Part shown: piece by piece, positions 21,281-31,632 of the stretch
Layout of the letters: every line of letters begins with the position of its first letter
Numbering within the stretch: position 1 is the stretch's first letter
NCBI GenBank assembly: GCA_030490835.1
Contig: CM059972.1
Coordinates: forward strand, 35,939,452 to 36,003,451
Source: Annona cherimola
Taxonomy: Eukaryota > Streptophyta > Magnoliopsida > Magnoliales > Annonaceae
Length of the DNA: 64,000 nt
Direction: 5' to 3'
The notes under the pieces: generated by a model
The model's input: the letters and a program-made list of their open reading frames with translations, nothing else
Databases searched by the model: none
What the model was told of the DNA's origin: nothing
Translations under genes and position numbers: made by a program

Positions 21281-22150
21281 ATGAAGTTGAAAATGTCGCT
21301 TACCAGAGCTAAAGCAAAAGCCAACAAAGGAAAGGCCCCAATGGAAGAATCGGTTGATCAACCAAGGGGCGAAGCCAGTAAAAGAACTTATAGGGCTGAA
21401 TTTGAGGAGCAATCCTCTAGGACCCGCCCACGGCGAGAGGAAAGCTCTAGACCTCAAGTAGAGGTCCATATAGAAGAAAGAATTGTTGCGGCCATCGAAA
21501 ATGCTATGCAGCAATGGACAGCCCAGACTGCTGGGTTATTGCAAGAAATGAGAAACTAGCAGGCCCCGCCATCAAGAGGAGACGGGGAAAGACCTCCCGG
21601 CACGTCAAGGGGAGTAGAGGATAGTCTCCTTGGAGCTGACAGAAAGGCTATTAACGCCTTTCTTGCCCAGAGATCACCCAAATTTGCGGGGGAACTAGAT
21701 CCCCTCATTGCAGAGCAGTGGATCACAAAAATTAAGAAATTATTCAGAATATCACCCTGCAATGACCAACAGAAAGTACTGTGTGCTACCCACCTACTAA
21801 TAAAGGATGCTTATGAATGGTGGGAAACACTGATAGTCACCATGCCACATCTGGAGCAAGTTATGTGGCATGAATTTTTGGAAGAATTCAATAAAGAATA
21901 TCTCCCTGTAGGGCTACAGAGCTAGAGGGTGATACAGTTCAAAAAACTCTACCAAGGTAGGATGATAGTGACAGGATATGCTACAAAATTCAACGCCTTA
22001 GTAAGATACGTGCCATGGATTGCCAATGTGCCTGAAAATAAGGCACAAAGGTTCCAGAGGGAACTAAGGCCCCAGTTAAGAGAGGGGTTAGCCCCATTAT
22101 TAATAAAAGACTATGCCTCTAGCATTGAGAGGGCTAGGGCATTGGACTAA
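21281..22150 (+). pseudogene. gag: Tekay-like Gag, two nonsense codons, C-terminus deleted
   Basis: A frame of 290 codons opens at ATG 21281 (an alternative ATG is at 21293). It is broken by TAG at 21557-21559 and 21922-21924. It has a charged N-terminus (TRAKAKANKGKAP), a helix (IVAAIENAMQQW), then the retrotransposon gag core: FAGELDPLIAEQWI, a YEWWE block, and WHEFLEEFNKEYLP. The expected zinc knuckle and protease are missing: the frame ends at 22150, where RT sequence begins in another frame. Confidence 0.85.
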
Positions 22151-23376
22151 CAAAGGCCCCAGCTGTGTTTAGGGATATGATGAACAGGATTTTTCAAGAA
22201 TTTTTGAATCAATTTGTAGTGGTATTCATTGATGATATATTGATTTATTCAAAGACAGAAGAAGAGCATGAGAAACATTTGAGGGTAGTATTGGAAATTC
22301 TCTGAAGGGAAAAATTATATGCCAAATTCAAGAAATGTGAATTTTGGTTGAAACAAGTAGTCTTTCTTGGCCACATTATATCCGAGAAGGGAGTACAAGT
22401 AGATCCTTAAAAAATTGAGGCAATAACAAAGTGGCCACAACCAACGAATATCACAGAAATAAGAAGTTTCCTAGGGCTAGCTGGCTACTACAGGAGATTT
22501 ATGGAAGGATTCTCACAATTGTCAGCTCCACTCACAAAGCTGACAAGAAAAGGAGTTAGATATGAATGGACATAGGAATGTGAGAATAGCTTCCAAGAGT
22601 CAAAGAAAAGATTGGTAAAAGCGCTAATTCTAACACTGCCTACGGAGAAGGAAGGATTTGTAATCTATAGTGATGCTTCAAAGAAAGGATTAGGATGTGT
22701 ACTGATGCAAAATGGAAAAGTTATATCATACGCATCCAGGCAACTCAAGCCAAATGAGGTAAACTATACAACCCATGATTTAGAATTGGCAGTAGTAGTC
22801 TTTGCCTTGAAAATTTGGAGACATTATCTATATGGAGTTAAACGTGAGGTCTATACTGATCATAAAAGCCTCAAGTACATTTTTACTCAAAAGGAGTTAA
22901 ATATGAGGCAGAGAAGATGGCTAGAGTTACTTAAAGATTATGACCTCGACATTTTATATCATCCAGGCAAAGCTAATGTAGTAGCTGATGCGCTAAGTAG
23001 AAATGTTAGCTTAGCACATCTCATCACAAAGGAAGAAGGGCTACTACAAGAATTGAGACAATTAGAATTAATTTTAAGCCCACCTAAGGAACAAGTTAGA
23101 TTGTCTCAATTACAAATCCAGTTGAATTTATTTGAGCAAATTAAAAAGGCTCAACAAGAAAATGAGGATTTAAAGAGTTATGTGGAAAAAATGATCAAGA
23201 AAGACCCCATTGAATATATACAAGATGAATATGAGATGTACAGATATAGGGGTTGCGTGTGTATACCCAATCAAGAGGAAATAAAGGAACAGATATTGAA
23301 AGAAGCACATTTCTCTCTATTTTTGATGCATCCAGGTAGCACCAAGATGTATCAAGATATTAAAAGAATGTATTGA
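22144..23376 (+). pseudogene. pol: Tekay-like Pol fragment: C-terminal RT and RNase H
   Basis: The frame begins abruptly in the middle of RT ([17 protein letters not shown]), so the zinc knuckle, protease and N-terminal RT have been lost by deletion. The catalytic FIDDILIYS block is kept near 22230. Stops interrupt it near 22303, 22409 and 22575, each replacing an expected Arg, Lys or Trp codon, mostly consistent with C-to-T decay. RNase H follows with [11 protein letters not shown], the TYASRQLK-like block, YTDHKSL and the end motif [10 protein letters not shown] zinc-binding HPGSTK segment of integrase begins before the stop at 23374-23376. Confidence 0.9.
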
Positions 23377-24558
23377 TGGAATAATATGAAGAGAGAATTA
23401 CTAAATATGTGGCTAAGTGCCTAACATGTCAACGGGTTAAGGCTGATTATCAAAGAACTCCTAAAAAATTACAGTCGCTCGAAGTCCCAGAATGGAAATG
23501 GGATGATATTACTATGGATTTTATTGAAGGATTGCTAAGAACCCAAAATGGAAATGATGTTATATGGGTAATAGTTGATAGATTATCAAAGGTAGCTCAT
23601 TTCTTAGCCATCAAGAAAATTTTTACTGCTGAGCGATTGACTAAGATTTATTATAAGGAGATAGTGAGACTGTATGGAGTACCTAAGTCAATAGTCTCCG
23701 ATCGAGATTCCAGTTTTACATCTCAATTTTGGAAAAGTTTACATCAAACATTAGGTACACAGCTGAAATTCAGCACAACATTTCATCCTCAAACTGATGG
23801 ACAGACAGAAAGGGTAAATTAAGTAGTTAAGGATATGTTAAGGATGTGCACAGTAGAATTTGGAGGATCATGGGATGAATATTTGGCTATGGTAGAGTTT
23901 ATTTATAACAACAGTAATCAAGCAAGTATTCAAATGGCTCCATTGGAAGCTTTATATGGACGGAAATGCAGAACTCCTCTAAACTGGGATGAAGTGGGAG
24001 AAAGAAAGTTGGCTCCGGACCTTTCAAAAAGAATGGCAGAAAAAAGTTCAAGTGATTCACCAGTGTATACTCACAGCCCAGAGCAGGCAAAAGAGTTACA
24101 CCGATTGCAAAAGAAGGGATTTAAATATCCAAGTTGGGGATCACGTATTTGTTAAAGTGAAACCATTCAAAGGAGTCACCCGGTTTGGAAAGAGGTGAAA
24201 ACTAAACCAAAGATATGTCGGGCCCTTTGAAGTTCTGGAAAAGATAGGCAATTTAGCCTATAGAATAGCTCTGCCACCAGCCCTCAGTGCCATCCACAAT
24301 GTATTTTACATCTCCATGCTAAGAAAATATGTTTCCGATCCTACCCATGTGTTAATAGTAGAGAATTTGCCAATCCAAGAACAATTGAACTATGAGGAAA
24401 GACCAATCAAAATATTAGATTTCAAGATCAAGAAGCTTCAGAACAGAAAAATCGAATATGTAAAGGTACAATGGAATCGATATTCTGAGTCTGAAGCCAC
24501 TTGAGAGCTACGAGAACAGGTTGAATGGAAATATCCTCAATTGTTCAAAGAAAGATAG
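23377..24558 (+). pseudogene. Tekay-like integrase with chromodomain-like C-terminus
   Basis: After a one-base loss near 23395 the frame resumes with the second half of the HHCC zinc finger (CLTCQRVK). The core then has the catalytic D (ITMDFIEGL), D (IVSDRDSSF) and E (TDGQTERVN). TAA follows at 23820-23822, then the frame continues to about 24110 where another shift occurs. The C-terminal module GDHVFVKVKPFKGVTRFGKR and the GPFEVLEKIGNLAYRIALP segment are present. The end carries a chromodomain-like motif (VKVQWNRYSESEAT, a stop in place of Trp, then WKYPQLF). This module places the element among chromoviruses, which target heterochromatin marks. Confidence 0.9.
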
Positions 24559-24579
24559 GTTTCGGGACGAAACCTATTG

Positions 24580-24594
24580 TAAGGAGTGGAGGAT
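24580..24594 (+). other. Tekay-like polypurine tract
   Basis: AAGGAGTGGAGGAT immediately before the 3' LTR start TGTGAAAC. Confidence 0.8.
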
Positions 24595-27119
24595 TGTGAA
24601 ACTCCGACAATATACGCGTCATTTCAACAATTGTAACCCTAGATTCTTTTGTAATTATTTTTATGATAAATGAAAATTCATGAATTATATTGATGAATAT
24701 GTGTATTGGAAATTGATATAATACAATTGGGAATTTAACCCCGTGAATAGTGCCCATGAATAGTAACTGGGGATTAAGACATATGATTAAGAGTTAATCA
24801 CTTGGATTAACTTAATCACAAAAAGATAAATAGAGATTTAATCACTACAGGACGAAATAACATTACTTTTGGATATTTTAATACCAATTTGGATTTCAGT
24901 GGAAAAATAAAGAAAAATTCATAAGTTGCAATCCGGGCGTCAGAATTCGATGAAATTTTTTATGGATGGTTAAAAATTCATGATGAACATGATAAATGGT
25001 TTAAGATGTGATGAAAATCACAAATTAAAAGACAAGATGGAGCGTCGAATGGAGATCAAAAAAGTAATCTAATTTTTCTTTAATTATGCATTTAACTTTT
25101 TATTAAAATAAATAAATAAATAAATAAATAAAAAATTAAATGAGAGCGGCTGCAAATGGCAGGGACGTGCAGCCTAGGGTGGGTGGTTTTTGACCAAAAT
25201 CCATGTCTTAAAATCAACATGATCATTAACCAACGGTTACAATTGATTTAGCCTAAATTAATTAATTTTAAAAATAAAAAATAATAATAAATAGGGCTGA
25301 ATAGGGTGGATGGAGCAGGCATAGGGTGGGCAGCTCTTGGCTCAAATAATTTTTTAAAAAATTAAAAAGAAATAAATTTATAGGGTAAATTATAAATTCT
25401 TGAAAAATAGAATCCTATAAATAGGGAAGCAGGGTGGACGTCCAAAGCCATGAAATCCCAGCTCCATTTGAGCCATTGCAAGTTCCCAAACCATCCCCCA
25501 CGTCGAAGGAAAGAAAGAAGTAAGTTAGAGAGAGAAAGTGTGAGAAAAATAGCGTATCTCCACTTCGGGTAAGTGATTTCTGCCCAAATTTTATTTGGAT
25601 GTTAAATAGGGTAAAACCATACTTACATAATGCTTAATTATGAGAAAATAAGTATAGATACAATGCTTTATCAGAGTTATGCCAAAACATCAAAATTATT
25701 GAGCGAAGATAAAATATTCGGGAAGATAGCATATGATATGTGAAAATAATGCTCCAAAAATGATAAATAATGATTTTGGATGTATGATTAGGATAAATAT
25801 AATGTTTTAATGATGATATATTAATTTCATGATTTTTGGAATTAAGGATTATGCTTAAGTGAATTTATGTTGATTTTTAGTATATGGAGAAAGTGATTTT
25901 TTTAGCCAAGTAAATGATGATAAATTCAAAATATATGAAATGTCCTATGATATACTAGGCATAAGCTATGCCGTGGTATTTTTTATTTTTGACAAAAAAT
26001 ATCAATTTTTGGAACCCATAGACAGTAACCACGTCTCTGTGAACAGTAACCTCAGATGAACAGTAATTTGCTACAGGTATTTGCTACAGTAAACAGCGTG
26101 ATTTTGGAAATAAAAAATTGAGATTAATATTTAAATATAAGGATGGAAATTTTGAGGAACCTATGGATAAAAATATCCATATAAAGTAATAATGCCCAAA
26201 TATTATGAGCATGCATGGGAAGCAGCTTGAATAGAAGAAATAAAATTATTTTTTTTCCTTGAATAGGTAAAGGAAAAGAGAAGGTCGAAGACACCCACTG
26301 AGAAGGTAAGTAAGTTATATATTTTGCAAATTATTTCGAAAATGCTTGAAATTATTTGCAAGTTGCTTTATGAAATTTATTTAAGGTTGGCCATACCTAT
26401 AACTGCTTTACATGAAATGAAGTTCATTTGTTAAATTGTTTATTAAATGCTTTTTATGAAATTGTTTATGATTTGCAAATATCATGCCGATATGTGTATG
26501 TAAATGAGCATGTGCAAGAGGAATAGGCCTTAGTCGAGGTAGTAAGCGGACCGGATGTCCCCCTCGCTATTGCCAAGTCGCTTAATAGGCCCAGGCCGGC
26601 GGCGACCTCCCTGAAATGGGAGCATGTATGGGATGGGCGCCTAGTTAGTGTCGCATCCAAAGGAATGTCATGAATGCTATGTATGCATTGCATTTGCATT
26701 TTATGAAATGCATGAAAATGATTGAAAAATTATGTATGGCTTGCTTACTGAGTATTATTACTCACCCATGCTTTTTCAACTACAGACAGGAAATGATGAA
26801 AAAGGCAGCATGCAAGATATTATGTAGTTTTGATGAAATGGTATATATGTAAATTTTATGTAAAGACAATGTTGATAATTTGGAGATGAAAATGAATATT
26901 TTATTCCAATAAAAATGTTTATGGAACATTTTTAGAGGTTATAACTGTGAAATGGGAAAATATTTCATGTTGGATGAATAATGAAAATTTTCCATGTATT
27001 GATGATGTATATATAAAAAAAATCCTGCCGTGTGATCAGGGCAACAATCCTGAGTCACGTTTACCAATCAAAATGATCCCGGAGTAAGGCTTCTAGGTAC
27101 CTCGGTTCGGGGCGCCACA
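24595..27119 (+). repeat. Tekay-like 3' LTR (2,525 bp)
   Basis: Aligns over its full length with 18433-20961. TATA is at about 25416, donor at 25569, micro-exon at 26267-26305, second donor at 26306, acceptor in CTACAGACAGG near 26781-26790, and terminal hairpin at 27033-27057. It has diverged visibly from the 5' LTR, so the insertion is much older than Copia-1. Confidence 0.95.
26267..26305 (+). other. Putative leader micro-exon (Tekay 3' LTR)
   Basis: 39 nt between TTGAATAG and GTAAGTAAGT. Counterpart of 20111-20149. Confidence 0.55.
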
Positions 27120-27350
27120 GTTCCCCTTGATGAGGCCAAGTCGGAGACAGCCGGCGTATTGGACCATGCTATATGAGATGTTCCCTTGGCTAGCATACCC
27201 GCACACGAAAGTTTATGTCAGGAGTGGAAAGGAAGCATTTGCACATCCAATGTTTATGAAATGATTTTTATGAAAGGATTTCTATTCCATTGATAGTTGA
27301 TCACTTGCTAAGTGTCTCCTATCGAATGGAGAGAAACTTACATGCATAAA
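27120..27350 (+). repeat. LTR C, continuation after the Tekay-like element
   Basis: Starts with the second gttcc target copy and continues the GC-rich module (CCTTGATGAGGCCAAGTCGG), then TGATCACTTGCTAAGTGTC as in 44395-44415. It stops near 27350 without the expected GGCGCCACA end, where sequence switches to a minus-strand LTR. The exact junction is uncertain by about 20 bp. Confidence 0.7.
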
Positions 27351-29669
27351 ACAATCATTCATTAAATCATTATTTAGAGGTTCATTACCTCCATTTATCA
27401 TTTTTAACATATTTTCCATTTTTCATATAATGGTGCTCATTTTAAGCACTTAGTTGCTAACTTAGACATCATATAATAGTCTCAAAATTTGAGATAATCA
27501 TTATTTATTAAAAAAGTACCCTAATACACATATTTCATCATGTTGTTATGCATTTTTGCATTTTTATTTATTAAAAAAGTACCCTAATACACATATTTCA
27601 TCATGTTGTTATGCATTTTTGCATTTTTAACAACTTATATAATCCATATATCATTTATTCATACTTATCTCTTCATATACGTCCATTTCTCAACACATAA
27701 ATTATATGTTTCTTAAAATTTTTCAACACAACAATCTTGTATCTAATTCTATCATTATTAAACCCCTTAATTAACACGTAATTTAGTGTTTAATTTTGGA
27801 TTTATAATCCATTCATCATAGGGTTCCAAAACAGCAACATTAGAACCCCTTTTTCATCATTTCAACGCCTGTTTTGACACTTAATTCAAAAGAGATTTCT
27901 AATCTATAATTTTCTGAAATTAATCATGCTTTTCTTAATCCAAATTTAGGGTATTAATATATATTTAAAATATATATATTAGTTGCTTCCAAAACAGCAA
28001 CTTTCATATACATTTTGGGTACCCTCTGCACCCCTCTTTGAACATCCCTTTGCATATCTTTAAAAAATCATATTTAGGGTAATCTTGTTTACCTCTAATA
28101 GGTTAAAATATCATAATCACTTGTTTATATCCCACTATAAGTCAAATTCCATCACAAAAATCTGGAATTTAACATTTATCTTGATTTATTCCTTAAGCTG
28201 TCCATAATGTTGAATTCAGGCACACTGAATTCTCAAAATCTTGAATTAATATCAAATCAAGTAGTTTTGATCTGAAATTTCTACCATGCCTTAATAACTA
28301 CATTAATGAATCAAAATAAATATTTCCAGCATGAAATATTTAGTATTTATATTTATTTTTGTATTTTTACTCTATTGGACAGCAGCATCCCTTTCCAGAC
28401 AGCCTGAATCACGTAAATTATAGGGTATATTTATACCCATAAAAACCTAATTTTTATTTTTTTCATGTGATATAAATATTTATTATATATCCTGTAAAAT
28501 TTTCACAACAAAATTACTTGTATAAAAATTATTAAAAATCATTTTGTGCAGCTGATCCTGCCACCCGTTCAATCCTGTCCAGGTTGATTATCCTGGATTT
28601 TTAATTTGCAACTTGCTTATCCTTTTAAGTTAAAAATTGGGTCTCTCCTTATTTACCCCATTGTGAGTCTTCCCATAAATGTTTATGATAAAAATCGTTT
28701 ATTAAATATTTCTTCCATATTTTCTTTTCCAGGTCCAGATTTACTACACATGAGTGTAGATTAGATGATATGGGCTAATTAATCCCCAAATTAAACTTTA
28801 TAAACCAACGTATTTAACTAAGAATATTTAATATTTGAAACATGTTCTTTAAGAGGTCTTTTATTACTCAAAACTATAATTCCAAATCAAGAAGAAAACT
28901 TGAAAATTGGAAGGCTTAAACTCAATGGGTACTTACCCGATTTCGTCGATTCTTTGTCTTGAACTCCTCGAGGTTGCTACCAAGCCTTGCCTTCCTCTTT
29001 TCCTTCTCATTTTCCTCCTCTTTTCTCCACTTCCTTGCTGGGTTGGACGTGCCCTAGTTGATCCTCGGAGAAAATCTCCTTTCCTCTCTTGTTTTCCTCT
29101 CTTTCCTCTCTTCTTTCTCCCTCTCTCACTTGCACGTTTCCTTCTCTTGGAAAGTTGCTGGAATTTTCCAGCAACTCATCCCCTTATTTGCCCTCATTTA
29201 ATGCCCACGTTAATGCCTCTTTATCCCCTTAAACACATGACATTATTTGGTCTTGTAGTGATTAGGCAAATCCCATGATAATTAGCTTAATCCATTCCTA
29301 CCATATCATTCGTCATATCGTTTTATCCATATTTCTCAAGTTTCGTCTCAAACCGAGTTTTCTAACTCCACTTATGACCACTTGAATTTATCTTTTGAAT
29401 TTGGGGATAAAAATAATTAATTATCACCCTAATCCCATCATGATTCCCTTAATCCAATCCATTCAAAATATTGGGCCCACCGTCTGAGCTTACCTTTCAA
29501 ATTTCATCGAAATCCGCCTTGTAGGCGTCAAGTTATGAATTTTCTATCATTTTTCATCTTAATTCCATAATTACACTTTAATCTCCATAAATTAAATCAT
29601 GGTAATTAACATGATTATTCATAACACATTTTCACCTTTCAATCCTCGTTAAGCCCATCGGGTCATACC
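27351..29669 (-). repeat. LTR D: 5' half of a chromovirus LTR, probably the partner of LTR B
   Basis: Read on the minus strand it starts at a GTATGACCCGA block near 29665 and matches 42830-43250 of the 2.3-kb solo LTR. It includes a GA-rich presumed first exon (rc of 28940-29120) and donor-like GGGTAAGTAC (rc of 28927-28938), and ends in intron 1. LTR B begins in the micro-exon, so the two are complementary halves around LTR C with about 200 bp lost. Copia-2 inserted at 29669. Confidence 0.6.
27501..27626. repeat. 63-bp tandem duplication
   Basis: Two adjacent copies (27501-27563, 27564-27626), both containing AAAAAAGTACCCTAATACAC. They look identical. A local slippage or repair event in LTR D. 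Confidence 0.9.
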
Positions 29670-29922
29670 TGTTGGTCCCGAGTTAATGGCAATTACCGAA
29701 GAGGGGAGGGTGAATTGGGTATTTAAAATTTTTCGTTTTAAACAGAAACTTTACCCCAGATTAATTCAGTCCCCTTTAATGAAACAAATGGAAAGTAATA
29801 CGATAATGAAAGCAGAAATTAAAATCAATGGACAGGATTTATAGTGGTTCGGGCAACCTTCCCTACTCCACTCTTCTAAGCTCACACTCCTTATGACTTG
29901 GGTTCCACTATGTATTCCACGA

Positions 29923-30020
29923 ATACAACTAGAGCCTCCGCTCTCTTCTAGATTCCAGCTCTAGGGGGCATATACAACTAGAGCCTCCGCTCTCTTCTAG
30001 ATTCTAGCTCTAGGGGGCAT
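29923..30020. repeat. 49-bp tandem duplication in R/U5 of the Copia-2 LTR
   Basis: Two copies (29923-29971, 29972-30020) of the CTCTAGGGGGCATATAC-containing segment, differing at about one base. The inverted Copia LTR at 61360-62995 also has two copies (about 62770-62880), while Copia-1 has one. Confidence 0.85.
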
Positions 30021-31312
30021 ATACAATACTTAGCACAAGTAGGTGACGAGTCCCTACTCCAGTCAGAATGCTACTTTGCTATCACTTGGTTTCAAACACC
30101 AATATCAAACTGTGAAACCCTAATCCATGTAGAACCCATATGTATGCATTAATCATGTATATGATATGTATATGTCAATTATTGAATTATGAATGATTTA
30201 TGTTATTTTGCTAATTATTGCAATTAGGGTTAAGGATTAGCAATAATGGTGTGATTAATCAGTTTGAGCTAATATGAGACAATGGGATTGGAGTAAATTG
30301 CTATTGATTTAAATGTGCAAATACGTGACGAGCTGCGTATATGTCAATTGAAATGCTCGCTATTTACGCAAGTATACTTGTCGTGTCAAGTAATAAAGAG
30401 TGAGTAAAGTATCGTTCCCACAAGGAATTGATAACCGGAATTATTAATTAGTTTGACTGCTTTCGATGGGTGAAAATTCCGAGTTTGTGATTTAACTAAA
30501 CTAACAATTGCAATGATAAATCAAAGTAGAGATTACGAGACTACTGGATACTAGAAACGAGTTTACTGATTAGGGATGGCAGATGGATAGCTTGGAATCC
30601 TTGAATCTAAACAATATTGCTCTGGTTCTTTTTAGTTGGATTGTATATTGATTTACTAGCCCAAGTTCATATATCTTCATATATGTCTTCCAACATCATA
30701 TAAAGCTAATTACACCCTATTTAATTGCTATGTTCCCATGCTATTAAATAAAGTAAAATTGATAAGTTCATAACTTGTATAATGACTACACAGGGTTTAA
30801 CGGTATATTCCTATCCGTTAAACAACTCTCTTTACACAAAGGCAGAAACCTATGCCTTGCACATGGATCCGACAGAGATCTTCCTCTTCCAAGGATAAAT
30901 CATGCAATTAAATCATCTTACAAGATAGCTAATCTTGTAAAAAGCATTAAATCCACATATGCAAAGGTAAATCATACACAATCATATATAAAATCAAATA
31001 TTCATTCTTGAATATTCTAAGAACCAAGAACCAATATAGTTTAGAGTTCAAATCATCCTAACTATTCATCTAATGGAGGTTTAGTTCAAAGTCATGATCT
31101 TAACATCCAACACATCCATATAAAAAGTATCAATGAAATCAGAGAAAGAAAATTGAAAAGAAAAAGAGAAAACTATTTTTCGGCGGTTTCCACCAACGGA
31201 GTTGATTCCTCTCTTCAATCCGGGCTTTGATCTTGTTTTCCTCTTTCTCCTACTCTCTGGTTCGTCATTGGGCTTCCCCCCTTTCTCCTTTCGCACGCGA
31301 ACCCCTTGGAAC

Positions 31313-31320
31313 TATTTATA
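31313..31320 (-). promoter_or_regulatory. TATA box of the 30326-31889 LTR-like insert
   Basis: Sense strand TATAAATA, 50-60 bp downstream of the last GGCGCC palindrome. Confidence 0.6.
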
Positions 31321-31370
31321 GAGTCCCTTTGCGCAGCTTATGCATTGAAGTTTGTGCATACGGATGCGTA

Positions 31371-31632
31371 TTGGTGCCTAGGCGCCCCTACTTGGCACCT
31401 AGGCGCCAACTCTCTGTGTGCTGGGCAACTTGCATACATGCTGTAAACCCTAGGAATCCATGCTTTGGCGCCTAGGCGCCAACTCCCTGCACTTTCCTGG
31501 CTTGGAGCTTCTCCTTGACATGTTGTGATTGATCATGCCTGGCGCCTGGGCGTCAACTCTCTGGAAGCCATGTTGTAAGTTGTGTATGCTGAAAATGGCC
31601 AAGGCATGTAGGGTGGCGCCGAGGCGCCATCC
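31371..31632 (-). repeat. GGCGCCTAGGCGCC palindrome array
   Basis: Five palindromic units (31371, 31392, 31464, 31540 and 31613), the best being TTGGCGCCTAGGCGCCAA. They stand out in AT-rich surroundings and lie just upstream of the TATA box. Confidence 0.85.

Larger units (their letters stand above)
18433..27119 (+). mobile_element. Tekay/Del-like Ty3/gypsy chromovirus, complete ends, coding region defective
   Basis: Two plus-strand LTRs (18433-20961, 2,529 bp; 24595-27119, 2,525 bp) flank 3.6 kb of internal sequence. Five-base target duplications gttcc at 18428-18432 and 27120-27124 prove a single insertion into LTR C. The internal order is primer site, gag, RT, RNase H, integrase and a chromodomain-like C-terminus, the Ty3/gypsy order. 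The C-terminal motif, with VKVQW and WKYPQLF, and the long LTRs fit the Tekay/Del clade. At least nine stop codons, several frameshifts and a deletion joining gag directly to RT make it non-autonomous. Confidence 0.95.

Noticed and set aside
25112..25132. AAAT microsatellite, and a similar ATTTTTT run near 32525
   Set aside because: Short simple repeats in AT-rich LTR sequence, with no further signal.
28907..29278. 123-codon ORF with hydrophobic Leu/Pro/Phe stretches
   Set aside because: It is the antisense of the GA-rich first-exon region of LTR D, whose CT-rich complement gives Leu, Pro, Ser and Phe codons by composition.
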